DNA from: Deltaproteobacteria bacterium
GTDB taxonomy: Bacteria; Myxococcota_A; UBA796; SXON01
DNA: 34,994 nucleotides
Direction of reading: 5' to 3'
Assembly (NCBI GenBank): GCA_947490345.1
Contig: CANLGL010000059.1
Location: 1-34,994, forward strand
Shown here: in pieces, positions 1 through 8,028 of the stretch
Position numbering within the stretch: the stretch's first letter is position 1
How the letters are laid out: each line of letters opens with the position of its first letter
Made by a program: the position numbers and the translations under genes
The notes under the pieces: generated by a model
Database searches by the model: none
Told to the model about the DNA's origin: nothing
What the model saw: only the letters and a program-made list of their open reading frames with translations

Positions 1-29
1 ACGTTCTCTGAACGCACCAGACCTGCCGT

Positions 30-1463
30 GTGCCGAGGCCTACTCAAGCCGCTCGAACGGGTTCAACCAGGGGAAGGCGCTGGCGAGGGCCGATTTTTCA
101 GCGGCCTGCTAGCCTGATCGCCATTTTGATCACCGCGATCCTGGCGGTCCGGGTTGGTGGACTGCTGCTGGTCGACGGGGTTTTGGAGCGCGGATGGCGT
201 CGGCCTCCCAGCGCGCTCGTCCGCCTCCTCGTGCACATCGGCCTCGCGGTCTCGGCGTCGGCGTTCATCTTGAAAAACGCCTTCGACGTCGATGTCGCCA
301 CCCTGTTCACGACGTCTGCCGTCCTGGCCGCGGTCCTCGGCTTCGCGATGCAGTCGACGCTGGCCGCGCTCTTTGCGGGCGTCGCGATGCAGCTCGAGCG
401 GCACTTCCGCCCCGGTGATGGCATCGTGATCGCAGGCGAGTTCGCGGTGGTCGAAACGCTTGGGTGGCGTTCGATGACGGCGCGCCGTCCGGACGGTTCC
501 CTCATCATGGTGCCCAATGAAGTCGCCGTCTCCGAAGCGGTGGTCATCCGGCGACCGGGCGAGCTCACGAAGACCTCGCTCACCGTTGCTGCTCCCATGT
601 CGGTTCCGCCCGCGCTCGCGGCCGAGATTCTCCGGGAAATCCTGTGGCATCTTCCGGGCCTCGCCGAGGACACCGCCGTCAGCGTGGACGTCCTGGCGCT
701 GCGTCCGGAGGTGGGCTTGGTCGATCTGGACCTGACATTCTGGAGTCGGCCCGGGGACCCGGAGGAGGCACCGCTCTCGGCCACTGTGCTCCAGCGGACC
801 TGGTACGCCTACCAACGCCACGGCGTCGTGCTACCCAGAACCTGGACCGTCACCGACCCGGATATCAGCGAGAAGCGCTGGTCGCTGGTCTATGGATCAC
901 CACTTCCCGAACGGCTCGTGGCTGCGTTCCGTACCGTCGATGCGTGGCGCGGCATGGACGGTGCAGCGCTGGCGCGGCTGGCCGCGAGCGGACGACGGTT
1001 GCTGTATGCGCCCGGCGAGCCCATCGTCCTGCCGCTTGGCGCCGAGGACTGGCTGGCGCTAGTGGTGTGCGGCACCGTCGCGTCCCTCGCGACGGAGCCA
1101 GCAGGAGCCTCGCCGCGCCCGGTCCTGTCGTTGGGGCGGTGGGACGCGGCGGCGCTTCTCCGCGTCGAGGCCGAGCTCGCGGGGTTCATCGGGCCCTACG
1201 CCCGCAGAGCTACCCGCCGCGCCGCGGCCGAGGCTACGGATCTCGCAGCACTGTACGCCAGCCTCGCCGCCCACATCGACAACCAGGACGACCGCGCGGG
1301 TTTCCTAACTGGCGCCCCAGGCTACGCGATTCGGGTGCTCGCCGCGGGAGCGACCTTCAGCCCAGCCTCGTCGGGGCGGGGACCGCAAGCCGGACCCCCG
1401 CGATTTGCGGCTATCGAGTCCGTGGAGATCTTCGCGATCCCTCCGGGGGGTACGGGCGCTTGA
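30..1463 (+). CDS. MscS-family mechanosensitive channel with C-terminal cNMP-binding-like region
   Basis: Inner-membrane channel of the small-conductance mechanosensitive (MscS) family, expected to release osmolytes on hypo-osmotic shock. Hydrophobic helices lie at about residues 28-48, 62-81 and 88-118; the third is Ala/Gly-rich like the MscS pore helix. The beta-domain follows at about 127-175, with a RPGD start and a VPN motif near 161-163. The last 180 residues resemble a degenerate cyclic-nucleotide-binding fold: a YAPGEPI stretch, then an Arg/Ala-rich RRATRRAAAEATD segment. The family-typical phosphate-binding cassette is not clear, so ligand gating is only a guess. An in-frame stop at 9-11 bounds the frame; the GTG at 30 gives 477 residues and a basic N-terminus. 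The next gene starts about 200 bp downstream, so it is probably a single-gene unit. The MscS assignment is firm; the C-terminal assignment is weak. Confidence 0.85.
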   Translation: MPRPTQAARTGSTRGRRWRGPIFQRPASLIAILITAILAVRVGGLLLVDGVLERGWRRPPSALVRLLVHIGLAVSASAFILKNAFDVDVATLFTTSAVLAAVLGFAMQSTLAALFAGVAMQLERHFRPGDGIVIAGEFAVVETLGWRSMTARRPDGSLIMVPNEVAVSEAVVIRRPGELTKTSLTVAAPMSVPPALAAEILREILWHLPGLAEDTAVSVDVLALRPEVGLVDLDLTFWSRPGDPEEAPLSATVLQRTWYAYQRHGVVLPRTWTVTDPDISEKRWSLVYGSPLPERLVAAFRTVDAWRGMDGAALARLAASGRRLLYAPGEPIVLPLGAEDWLALVVCGTVASLATEPAGASPRPVLSLGRWDAAALLRVEAELAGFIGPYARRATRRAAAEATDLAALYASLAAHIDNQDDRAGFLTGAPGYAIRVLAAGATFSPASSGRGPQAGPPRFAAIESVEIFAIPPGGTGA

Positions 1464-1596
1464 GTCCCGCCGCCGGCTCCCCCGGCTACGGTGTAGGCGC
1501 CGCAGCCGGGACCGGCGGCGCAGCCGCGCGTCGCGACCCCACCCGTCCCAACCAAGGCGGCCCCGTTTGTGCCCGACACTACCAAAACGCCCCAAT

Positions 1597-1626
1597 CCGC
1601 CTCCGCCTCCGCCTCCGCCTCCGCGG
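1597..1626. repeat. Hexanucleotide CCGCCT tandem repeat
   Basis: Four perfect CCGCCT copies (1597-1620) run into CCGCGG. They lie in the 194-bp gap between the channel gene and the small-protein cassette. The rest of the gap is low-complexity GC-rich sequence with no convincing gene. Such runs are prone to slippage and could vary the spacing upstream of the 1658 start. Confidence 0.8.
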
Positions 1627-1657
1627 TAACCTGTCCGTGCCATAATCGGAGGCATGC

Positions 1658-1978
1658 GTGGCGAGTCAATATGTACGACTGATGGATACGCGGGTCGTGA
1701 CACCCAGCGCGGTGGGTACCAACGTAGCGGATCTGGGCGCGTTCGAGACAATCGTCCTCGACCCGAGGATACTCGTCACGGGCGGCGGCCAGCTCTACAT
1801 CGAGACGTCGGCGGTGAACGAGGAGGGTGGCTGGCGAATCGTCCACACGATCGAGCTCAACGCCACATCCAACCTTGTCACGATCTCGAACTTTCTCCGG
1901 TATGTTCGGTGGCGCGCCCACTCGAATGTGACCGGGACGCCGACGGTGTTGCTCGACCTCGTGGCCAAGGGCGGCTGA
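1658..1978 (+). CDS. Small beta-rich protein of unknown function, first gene of four-gene cassette
   Basis: A 106-residue protein with no signal peptide, no Cys and no membrane segment. It reads as alternating hydrophobic beta strands (for example ETIVLDPRILV and LRYVRWRAH) and ends in VLLDLVAKGG. The middle and end resemble the beta-sandwich style of small phage head or tail proteins, but this is impression only and no family is claimed. The start is GTG 1658, placed 5 nt after a GGAGG at 1648-1652. The ATG at 1654 lies in a different frame that also happens to stay open to 3855, but its translation before 1981 is Arg-rich shadow sequence. The stop at 1976-1978 is 2 nt from the GTG of the next gene, so the two are almost certainly co-translated. 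Confidence 0.7.
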   Translation: MASQYVRLMDTRVVTPSAVGTNVADLGAFETIVLDPRILVTGGGQLYIETSAVNEEGGWRIVHTIELNATSNLVTISNFLRYVRWRAHSNVTGTPTVLLDLVAKGG

Positions 1979-1980
1979 AC

Positions 1981-3855
1981 GTGTCGGCCGGCGGCTGCGG
2001 CTGCGACGGCCCGACGACTGGCTGCGGGTGCGGGGGGTGTGCGCAAGTGGATGCGCCGTCCGAGGCCGCCGACCTCCGGGCGTTGCTCAATGAGGCCAGT
2101 CGCTCCCAGCCGGCGGACGAGATCATCGCGGTAAAACGACACACCTGGTGTGGTTCCGGCCCGCCTGACCCGCGTGACGCCGGCGTGTTGCTCAGCGCGG
2201 GGAACATCGCGTCGAGCGGGTCCCGGCCCACCGGTCCCGCCTATCTCACCGCGTTCGGGGCCTATGCCGTGACCGGGGAGCAGGCGGCGCTGGAGTTGTT
2301 CACCGCCGCTGATCAGTACCGGCAACGCCGCCGGTGCGGTGCCGATCCGGTGCTCGCGGCGCGAGGTGAAGGGGTGCTACGCCCTGCCGGGGCCGGGGTG
2401 TTGTGGCCATGCCGGCGTTCGGTGTTCGACCAGGGCCCGGTGGCCGCGTCGGCGCCGATGCCCAGAGCAGCGTGGGAGCAGCTGCCCCGCACCTTGCGCG
2501 CTTTCGCGGTTGGACGCGGCTTCGTGCCCGAGTCGACGCCGGCGCCTGCGCCGGTTTCGGCCCCCGGGAGTGGGGCCAACGGACCCGCCCCGCCCCCGAC
2601 TCACGAGGGGGCCTTGCACGTGGTGGTGCCGAGGCCGGGCGGCGTTGACTTCGATGGCCTGATGGGCGGCGGTCGCGGCGACCCCTGCGATTGCGTCGGA
2701 GCCGCGGAATGCACCCTCGAGATGCGGACGGTGCTGGACTACGGTGGCTGGAAGCTCTGCGTCACCAACCAGTGGTTCTGGGACCTGATGCGCGACGAGG
2801 ACTGGGTGCTCGACCCCGGCGACACCTTGCAGCTCTTGTGGGGCGAGTTCGACGGCGGCGGCGTGATCATCGACGAAGCGACCATGGCGACCCTGACGGG
2901 ATGCTGGATGATCGATGTGGACCGGGACACGCACGTCCGCTCGTACAGCATGTTCTTCGACGACGGGAACGGCCCGCACAAGTTTTTGTGGCATGCGCTT
3001 GAGTTGGTGCAGCAGTTCAGTGACGAAATCAAGGACGAAACCTCCGGTGTCACCACCTGCGCCGGACTTCGTGACTTCATCGACGCGACTTTACGGGGGC
3101 GGGAGCCGACCTCGCTGAACCCCGAGCTCTACGAATGCGGGGTAAAGTTCCGCGCCGTGAGCGAGGAGACCTGGCTCGATCCGGTGAGATCGATGCGCGA
3201 CTGCGGCGCGGGGCCGGAGTTCACGGACTGCGATGCATTCCCAAACATGGGAGGCGCATTCGACGCGTGGAGCGAGCGCCTGTATCTCGCCACGGGGGAT
3301 GGCATCTACCGGGTCGGCGTCTGGGCGACTGACCCCACGCAACCGGGCGCCAACAATCTGGGCTGGGCGCTTTCCGACGTCGGCGCCGTGCATGTGCCGG
3401 CCAACCGCCTTGCTTTCAAGGGCTACGTGCACGACTTCAGCCTGTTCTGGGCCCGCGTCGCACTCCAGCACGCCTTCGATCGTGACGACACGTCGTTCCT
3501 GTTGGGGGCCCATGTCTACGCCCGCGGCGCGCTCACCGAACTCGTCGACTACGGGCGCATTCTCATCCACGAAATGGGCCATCTGTTCATCGGGTTCGGC
3601 GGGCACTGCGAATGCGTGAAATCCGAGCTCCCTTGTGCCTGCTGCTTCGACATCGCCGCGGAGCGCTGGAAGTGCCGTGTCGCGAGCCGTCTTGGGCTCC
3701 CGAACGGGTTCTGGCAATGCGGCGCCGACCCCCTGACCGTGAGTCACGCCAATCCGTGCGGCGGTGAGGGCGCGGCCTACGGACTCATCTGTTGGCGGCA
3801 CGAGCTGTGCGTGCCGGGCGACGTCGCCAACTTCGCGACGGGAACGTGTACGTGA
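1981..3855 (+). CDS. Cys-rich HExxH zinc metalloprotease-like protein
   Basis: A 624-residue protein I cannot place in a named family. Residues 1-20 hold five Cys in a GCGC...GCGCGGC pattern, suggesting a metal- or disulfide-bound head without a classical signal peptide. A Pro/Ala linker lies at about 184-206. The C-terminal half is Cys- and Trp-rich and carries ILIHEMGH (HExxH at 530-534) followed by GFGGHCEC, so a further His lies eight residues after the second motif His. This resembles a metzincin site (HExxHxxGxxH) but the third His is two residues further out. Zinc peptidase activity is therefore likely but unproven. The start is GTG 1981, with AAGGGCGG upstream; the same frame continues upstream to 1654 but that part is not protein-like. 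Its last codons overlap the GTG start of the next gene at 3852. Confidence 0.72.
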   Translation: MSAGGCGCDGPTTGCGCGGCAQVDAPSEAADLRALLNEASRSQPADEIIAVKRHTWCGSGPPDPRDAGVLLSAGNIASSGSRPTGPAYLTAFGAYAVTGEQAALELFTAADQYRQRRRCGADPVLAARGEGVLRPAGAGVLWPCRRSVFDQGPVAASAPMPRAAWEQLPRTLRAFAVGRGFVPESTPAPAPVSAPGSGANGPAPPPTHEGALHVVVPRPGGVDFDGLMGGGRGDPCDCVGAAECTLEMRTVLDYGGWKLCVTNQWFWDLMRDEDWVLDPGDTLQLLWGEFDGGGVIIDEATMATLTGCWMIDVDRDTHVRSYSMFFDDGNGPHKFLWHALELVQQFSDEIKDETSGVTTCAGLRDFIDATLRGREPTSLNPELYECGVKFRAVSEETWLDPVRSMRDCGAGPEFTDCDAFPNMGGAFDAWSERLYLATGDGIYRVGVWATDPTQPGANNLGWALSDVGAVHVPANRLAFKGYVHDFSLFWARVALQHAFDRDDTSFLLGAHVYARGALTELVDYGRILIHEMGHLFIGFGGHCECVKSELPCACCFDIAAERWKCRVASRLGLPNGFWQCGADPLTVSHANPCGGEGAAYGLICWRHELCVPGDVANFATGTCT

Positions 3856-4109
3856 TCCTGCCGCTGCTGCTCGCCTGCGGCGGTGATCAGCCCGAATTTC
3901 GGTGCCTCGAGAGAGAGGAGTTCTGGGCGCGATACGCCTTCGACGGGGCCTACAGTGATGCGACGATCGCGGAGATGTGCCCGGAGTCAGCGTACAACCC
4001 CTGTCGCGCCGCGGCTTGCCTCGAACTCTGGGAAGCCGGCGAAGTTGGCGCCTGTAAGGATTGGATATGGTACGAGCCGTGGTGTCCGTATGCCGGGGGC
4101 GACGAGTGA
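3852..4109 (+). CDS. Small Cys-rich lipoprotein, paralogue of the next gene
   Basis: An 85-residue predicted lipoprotein. From GTG 3852 the leader reads MILPLLLAC, a lipobox (LLAC) with Cys at residue 9 and almost no basic n-region. The start overlaps the metalloprotease stop as GTGA; GTG 3846 in the same frame is an alternative start two codons earlier. The mature part has six Cys and the motif YNPCRAAACLELWEAG, which matches YDPCRAGECLATWRDN in the following gene, so the two are tandem paralogues. A role as envelope partners or inhibitors of the protease upstream is plausible from position only. Confidence 0.65.
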   Translation: MILPLLLACGGDQPEFRCLEREEFWARYAFDGAYSDATIAEMCPESAYNPCRAAACLELWEAGEVGACKDWIWYEPWCPYAGGDE

Positions 4110-4492
4110 TCCCTCCTTGGATCCTGCTCGCCTGCGCCACCGAGTTGGAGCCGACCGCTCGGGTCATGCCAGTGTGCCCATCCGAGGAGGAATTCCTCGG
4201 GGAGCAGGCCACGCTCCTCTGCCTGTGGTCGCAGGAATGCGGCCGGGTCATCTCGACGATGGCCGTAGAGGACTGCCTTCGCACCCCGGGCGACCCCGAC
4301 TCCCTCGCCGTCAAAGCCCTCCACGAATGCGGCGCCACCTACGACCCTTGCCGGGCCGGCGAGTGCCTCGCCACCTGGCGCGACAACCCGGTCGCCTGCG
4401 AGCGTTCCTTCTACGCCACCTGTCCCCACGGCGACTGGTACGTCGGCGGCACCGAGTGCCCGCAGTGGTGGGAGCTCGGCCTCGAACCCTGA
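4106..4492 (+). CDS. Small Cys-rich lipoprotein, last gene of the cassette
   Basis: A 128-residue predicted lipoprotein starting at GTG 4106, overlapping the previous stop as GTGA. The leader MIPPWILLAC puts the lipobox Cys at residue 10, again a very short signal with no Lys or Arg. The mature part contains CPSEEEFLGEQ, paired Cys and a C-terminal CPHGDWYVGGTECPQWW. It aligns with the preceding protein through EEF, a Y-x-PCRA-x-x-CL-x-x-W core and a C-terminal Y-x-x-CP. The gene ends 12 bp before the convergent pseudokinase gene, so it closes the 1658-4492 operon. An upstream ATG at 4061 is in frame but would sit inside the previous gene and hide the lipobox. Confidence 0.65.
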   Translation: MIPPWILLACATELEPTARVMPVCPSEEEFLGEQATLLCLWSQECGRVISTMAVEDCLRTPGDPDSLAVKALHECGATYDPCRAGECLATWRDNPVACERSFYATCPHGDWYVGGTECPQWWELGLEP

Positions 4493-4504
4493 GCGCGCCC
4501 GCCG

Positions 4505-6214
4505 CTACGGCGCCGGCGCCGCCGGCGCGGAACCCTCAACCGGCGCGGCACCCTCCACGGGCACCGCCGGCGCTGCGTTCGGATCGACTGGCAACGAACC
4601 ATCGTCGTTCATGCAGCAGCGGAAGCCGATGGCGCGGTTGGTCGCGGTGGCGTTGAACTCCAGGGAGTAGGCACAGCGGGTGCCTTGCGCCGCGCTCTCA
4701 CGCTTGCCGCCCTTGAGCACGCCGAACTTGGTGTTGGACGCCGCATCCGCGGTCCACTCCAGGGCGCCGCCGGACAGGTCGTACACCCCCCAGCCGCTCT
4801 TGCAGCCTTCTTGCGAGCCGCTCGCGCGGTCCAGTCCACCGTCCTGGTCCTTGTCTCCGCCCGGATCGGTCCCGCAGGCGTCGGGCTTGAAGGCGTTGCC
4901 GTACCCGTACACGGTCATCTCGGGGCCCTTGCACGCCCGTTCCCACTCCAAGGCTGTGCACAGGCGCTTGCCACGGGTGGCGCAGGCGGCGGTGGCGTCG
5001 GCCCGCGTGGCGTTGACGGTCGCGTGCCCGCCGACCTCGTTGGGGTACTCGAACATGTCCATGTAGTAGCCGGGGACCTCCTTCTCCGTCGCCAGAGGCT
5101 CGGTGGCGGCCGCGACCGAAGAGTTCTCGGTGCGCATGCGACCGCGGAGGAGTTTGCCCGTCGGCACGTACACCATGTTCGGGTGGCCGGCGACCTTGGC
5201 TTCTTGAGCGGCGGCGTCGATAGGGTTTTCCCGGATGATTCGCGCCCGCTGCGCGTCGTCTTCTTTCCTTGCGGTGGCCGCGGGATCGTTCATCGCGAAG
5301 TAGCCACCGATGAGCGCCATCACGAGCACGCTGCCGCCGACCACCAGACCAATCGTCTTGCGGGGAAGGGGCGCCGTCGGCTTGTCATCGTCGGTGAACG
5401 CGCGCGAGATGTCGTTGATCATGTCGCGGGCGGATGGGTAGCGGTCGGCCGCCTCACCCGCGATCGCGATGTCCACGATGTCGTCGACGTGGTTGGGGAG
5501 GTCTTCCCGCACCTGCGTGGGCGACAGGTAGGTGCCCATCGGCGTTTGCCCGGTGAGCAGCTCGTAGAAGATGACGCCCACCGAGTAGAGGTCGGTCTGC
5601 ACGGTGCCGCCGGCCGACGGCGACGTCAGCTCAGGCGCCATGTACCGGTTGTCCCCGCTTTCCACCATGTTCTCGGCGAGCGTGCCCGGGTTGATGAGCT
5701 CGGAGACGCCCAGACCGTTGAGCTTCACGGTGCGGACAACCTTGCCGGGGCCGACCGTCTTGGTCTGCACCAGGATGTTTCCCGGCTTGACATGCCGATG
5801 GACCAGGCCGGCTTGATGGGCGGACTCGACCGCTTCCAGCGCGCCCACCACGATCTGACAGGCCTCTTGGAGCGAGAACGACTTGCGTTGGCCGGCGTAG
5901 CTGTCCATGAGCCGACGGAGGCTCTCTGCTTCGAAGTGTTCGCTGACCACGAAAAGGGAGCCGGCGTGCTCACCGACGTCGGTGATCGCCACCAGGGCGT
6001 CCGCCCTGGCCTGTTGGATGCGCTGGACCGTCGCGTTGGCGGTGGCCATCGGGGACGGCGGGCCGTTGAGCACTTTGATGCAAACCATCTTCCCGGAGGC
6101 CATCACGCGGGCCTTGTAGCTGGCGCCCGTGGGCCCCTCGCCGATCAGCCCGTCGATCTCGTACTTTTTGGCGACCACGTCACCCTGGCGCAATTTTGTC
6201 GTCGATCCGGACAC
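4505..6214 (-). CDS. Ser/Thr pseudokinase, single TM, formylglycine-generating-enzyme-like sensor domain
   Basis: A 569-residue membrane protein. Residues 18-275 have the eukaryotic-type kinase fold: glycine loop GEGPTG (25-30), Lys47 in the VCIKV strand, and an intact MAPE segment (192-195). The catalytic loop reads HRHVKPGN, with His141 where Asp is essential, and the DFG position reads NGLG (166-169), with Gly167 where the metal-binding Asp should be. Both changes were re-read in the DNA (5792-5794 and 5714-5716). One TM helix is at 287-307. Residues 345-545 are FGE/SUMF1-like (MVYVPTG, GKRLCTALEWERAC, GVYDLSGGALEWT, GFRCC), followed by a Pro/Ala/Val tail. Kinase-FGE fusions are common in Myxococcota; loss of both catalytic Asp points to a nucleotide-binding scaffold or sensor rather than an active enzyme. 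Confidence 0.88.
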   Translation of the reverse strand: MSGSTTKLRQGDVVAKKYEIDGLIGEGPTGASYKARVMASGKMVCIKVLNGPPSPMATANATVQRIQQARADALVAITDVGEHAGSLFVVSEHFEAESLRRLMDSYAGQRKSFSLQEACQIVVGALEAVESAHQAGLVHRHVKPGNILVQTKTVGPGKVVRTVKLNGLGVSELINPGTLAENMVESGDNRYMAPELTSPSAGGTVQTDLYSVGVIFYELLTGQTPMGTYLSPTQVREDLPNHVDDIVDIAIAGEAADRYPSARDMINDISRAFTDDDKPTAPLPRKTIGLVVGGSVLVMALIGGYFAMNDPAATARKEDDAQRARIIRENPIDAAAQEAKVAGHPNMVYVPTGKLLRGRMRTENSSVAAATEPLATEKEVPGYYMDMFEYPNEVGGHATVNATRADATAACATRGKRLCTALEWERACKGPEMTVYGYGNAFKPDACGTDPGGDKDQDGGLDRASGSQEGCKSGWGVYDLSGGALEWTADAASNTKFGVLKGGKRESAAQGTRCAYSLEFNATATNRAIGFRCCMNDDGSLPVDPNAAPAVPVEGAAPVEGSAPAAPAP

Positions 6215-6314
6215 GTGGGCACTCCGAGGGCGCGTCTGCGGACGGTACCACGGGCGGCCCGCCCCGTACAGTCGCCCCCCACAACCAGGGCCGGCGCTTG
6301 ACGATCCGCTGGCA

Positions 6315-8015
6315 TCAACCGCTTCGATCGCCGATGAAGAATCGCACCACGGCCAAGAATCGGCGGGACCACTCGCGCGGGTGGATGCGCGCGGCGAACA
6401 GCCAGTGCATCACCAGCCCAAAGAACATGCCGAGCGCGACGACGCCGATGGCGAGGCCAAACAGGGGCCAGACGGGGATTCCCCATGGCTCGGGCGCCCA
6501 GGTGGCGATGAGCATGGTTCCGCTGATGGCGAGGGCCAGGGCGCAGAGCGCGAGTGAGATGCGCACCGCGGCGTGATGGATCTCCTGCCGTAGCGCTTCG
6601 GCGTCGGGATCGCGGGTCGTGATGGAGACGCGCCCGCGCTCCAGATCTGCCAGAAGCTGGTTGGCCTGGGTCGGCAGGTCGCGAAACGCCGCTTGCGCCT
6701 GCTGGAGGAGGCGCAAGGTGTCGGCGCTCAGCCGCTCCGGCCCGAAGCGCCGCTGCACCAGCCGCTGGGCCCACGGGCGCACCTCCTCGACGATGTCGGA
6801 ATCGGGCAAGAGGCGTTTGGCGATGCCGTCGACCATCGAGCCCGCTCGCGCTACCACCGCGAACTCCCTGGGGAGCTGAATACGATATCGGGTCGCGACT
6901 TCGATGAACTCGTTGAGCGAGCCGCGGGCGCGGAGGTCCGTCAACGACGCACCGTGGTATTTCGCCATCAATCGTTCGATTTCGCCGCGGAAGGCCTTGA
7001 GGTCGACCCGGTCGGCCGTGGCGCCGGCCCGATACACCGCCATCGCGACGGTCTCGGCATCGCGGAAGACCAGACCGACAAAGATGTCGGTCATCAAGTC
7101 TTGCATCTCGCCGCTCAGCGTCCCGGTGAGGCCGAAATCGAGAAAGCAGATGCGCCCGTCCTCGAGGACCATGATGTTCCCGGGGTGCGGGTCCCCGTGA
7201 AAGAAACCATGCTCGAAGAGCTGGTAGTACCAGCTCTCGATGATGCCGCGCATCGCGGTGCGGCCAAGCTCGGACCCGCCCTCGATCGCGTTGAGTTTCC
7301 GCGCGTGCATCCGTTCCATCACCAGCACGCGTCGGGTGCAGAAGCTGCGGTGGATCCGCGGCACCACGACGTTGGGCAGATCGGCGTGATTGGCCCCGAA
7401 GCGCTCGGCCGCCTTGGCCTCTTGAAGGAAGTCCAGCTCGGTCTGAATGGCGAGCTCGAATTCTTGGATGATCTCCACCGGCGTGTAGAGCCCCGGCACC
7501 GAGATCTGACCCTCCACGAGCCGGGCCAGGGTGTAGAGGATGTGGAGATCACTCTGGAGCACACCATGGATGCCGGGGCGCTGCACCTTGACCGCCACCT
7601 GCGTCCCGTCCGGAAGCTCGGCCCCGTGGACCTGGGCGATGCTGGCGCTGGCGATAGGCACCTCATCGAAGCGCGCGAAAATCTCGCCGAGCGGGCGCCC
7701 CAGCTCCTCTTCCACCAGCGCCTTGACCTGCTCGAACGGCACGGTCGGCGCGTTGTCTTGCAGCTCTGCGAGCTCGGTGAGGACGGCCTGAGGGAGGATG
7801 TCGGGACGGACGGAGAGAATCTGGCCGAGCTTGATGTAGGTCGGGCCGAGATCGGCCAGCGCCAGGCGCAGCCGCCGGGCCATTGGTGCGTCGCTGCTAC
7901 TGGTGGCGCTCTCCACGCCGACGATTCGCGCCAGCTCCCCGAAGCCGTGTGACGCCAGGGTCAGCGCCACATCGCGGACCCTTGGCAGGTCGCGTACCGA
8001 GATGTGGGCGCTCAT
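6315..8015 (-). CDS. ubiB: ABC1/UbiB-family atypical kinase
   Basis: A 566-residue member of the UbiB/ADCK family, ATPase-like kinases needed for ubiquinone (or other quinone) biosynthesis at the inner membrane. Family signatures are present: KLGQ (62-65), the Ala-rich loop in ASIAQVH (124-130), VAVKVQRPG with Lys143, GFFHGDPHPGNI and LDFG. Two hydrophobic helices at the C-terminus (about 494-545) match the membrane anchor of the bacterial family. The ATG at 8015 is used because MSAHISVRDL leads straight into family sequence; the frame is open further up to 8363 but that overlaps proS. It lies 13 bp downstream of proS on the same strand, so the pair is probably co-transcribed. The assignment to the family is firm; the exact quinone pathway is not shown here. 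Confidence 0.9.
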   Translation of the reverse strand: MSAHISVRDLPRVRDVALTLASHGFGELARIVGVESATSSSDAPMARRLRLALADLGPTYIKLGQILSVRPDILPQAVLTELAELQDNAPTVPFEQVKALVEEELGRPLGEIFARFDEVPIASASIAQVHGAELPDGTQVAVKVQRPGIHGVLQSDLHILYTLARLVEGQISVPGLYTPVEIIQEFELAIQTELDFLQEAKAAERFGANHADLPNVVVPRIHRSFCTRRVLVMERMHARKLNAIEGGSELGRTAMRGIIESWYYQLFEHGFFHGDPHPGNIMVLEDGRICFLDFGLTGTLSGEMQDLMTDIFVGLVFRDAETVAMAVYRAGATADRVDLKAFRGEIERLMAKYHGASLTDLRARGSLNEFIEVATRYRIQLPREFAVVARAGSMVDGIAKRLLPDSDIVEEVRPWAQRLVQRRFGPERLSADTLRLLQQAQAAFRDLPTQANQLLADLERGRVSITTRDPDAEALRQEIHHAAVRISLALCALALAISGTMLIATWAPEPWGIPVWPLFGLAIGVVALGMFFGLVMHWLFAARIHPREWSRRFLAVVRFFIGDRSG

Positions 8016-8028
8016 CGGGGGGAACCGC

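Noticed and set aside
1561..1600. Possible third, degenerate 51-bp type unit (GTTTGTG...CCAAAAC)
   Set aside because: Only short arms match, the stem does not pair well, and the coding pattern is weak.
644..1645. Long open frame inside the MscS gene
   Set aside because: Arg/Gly/Pro-rich composition typical of an off-frame reading in very GC-rich DNA; the MscS frame has clear family motifs.
1654..1980. In-frame upstream extension of the metalloprotease from ATG 1654
   Set aside because: Its translation is Arg/Gly-rich shadow sequence of the 1658-1978 gene, which has a good ribosome-binding site and protein-like composition; GTG 1981 fits the cassette spacing.
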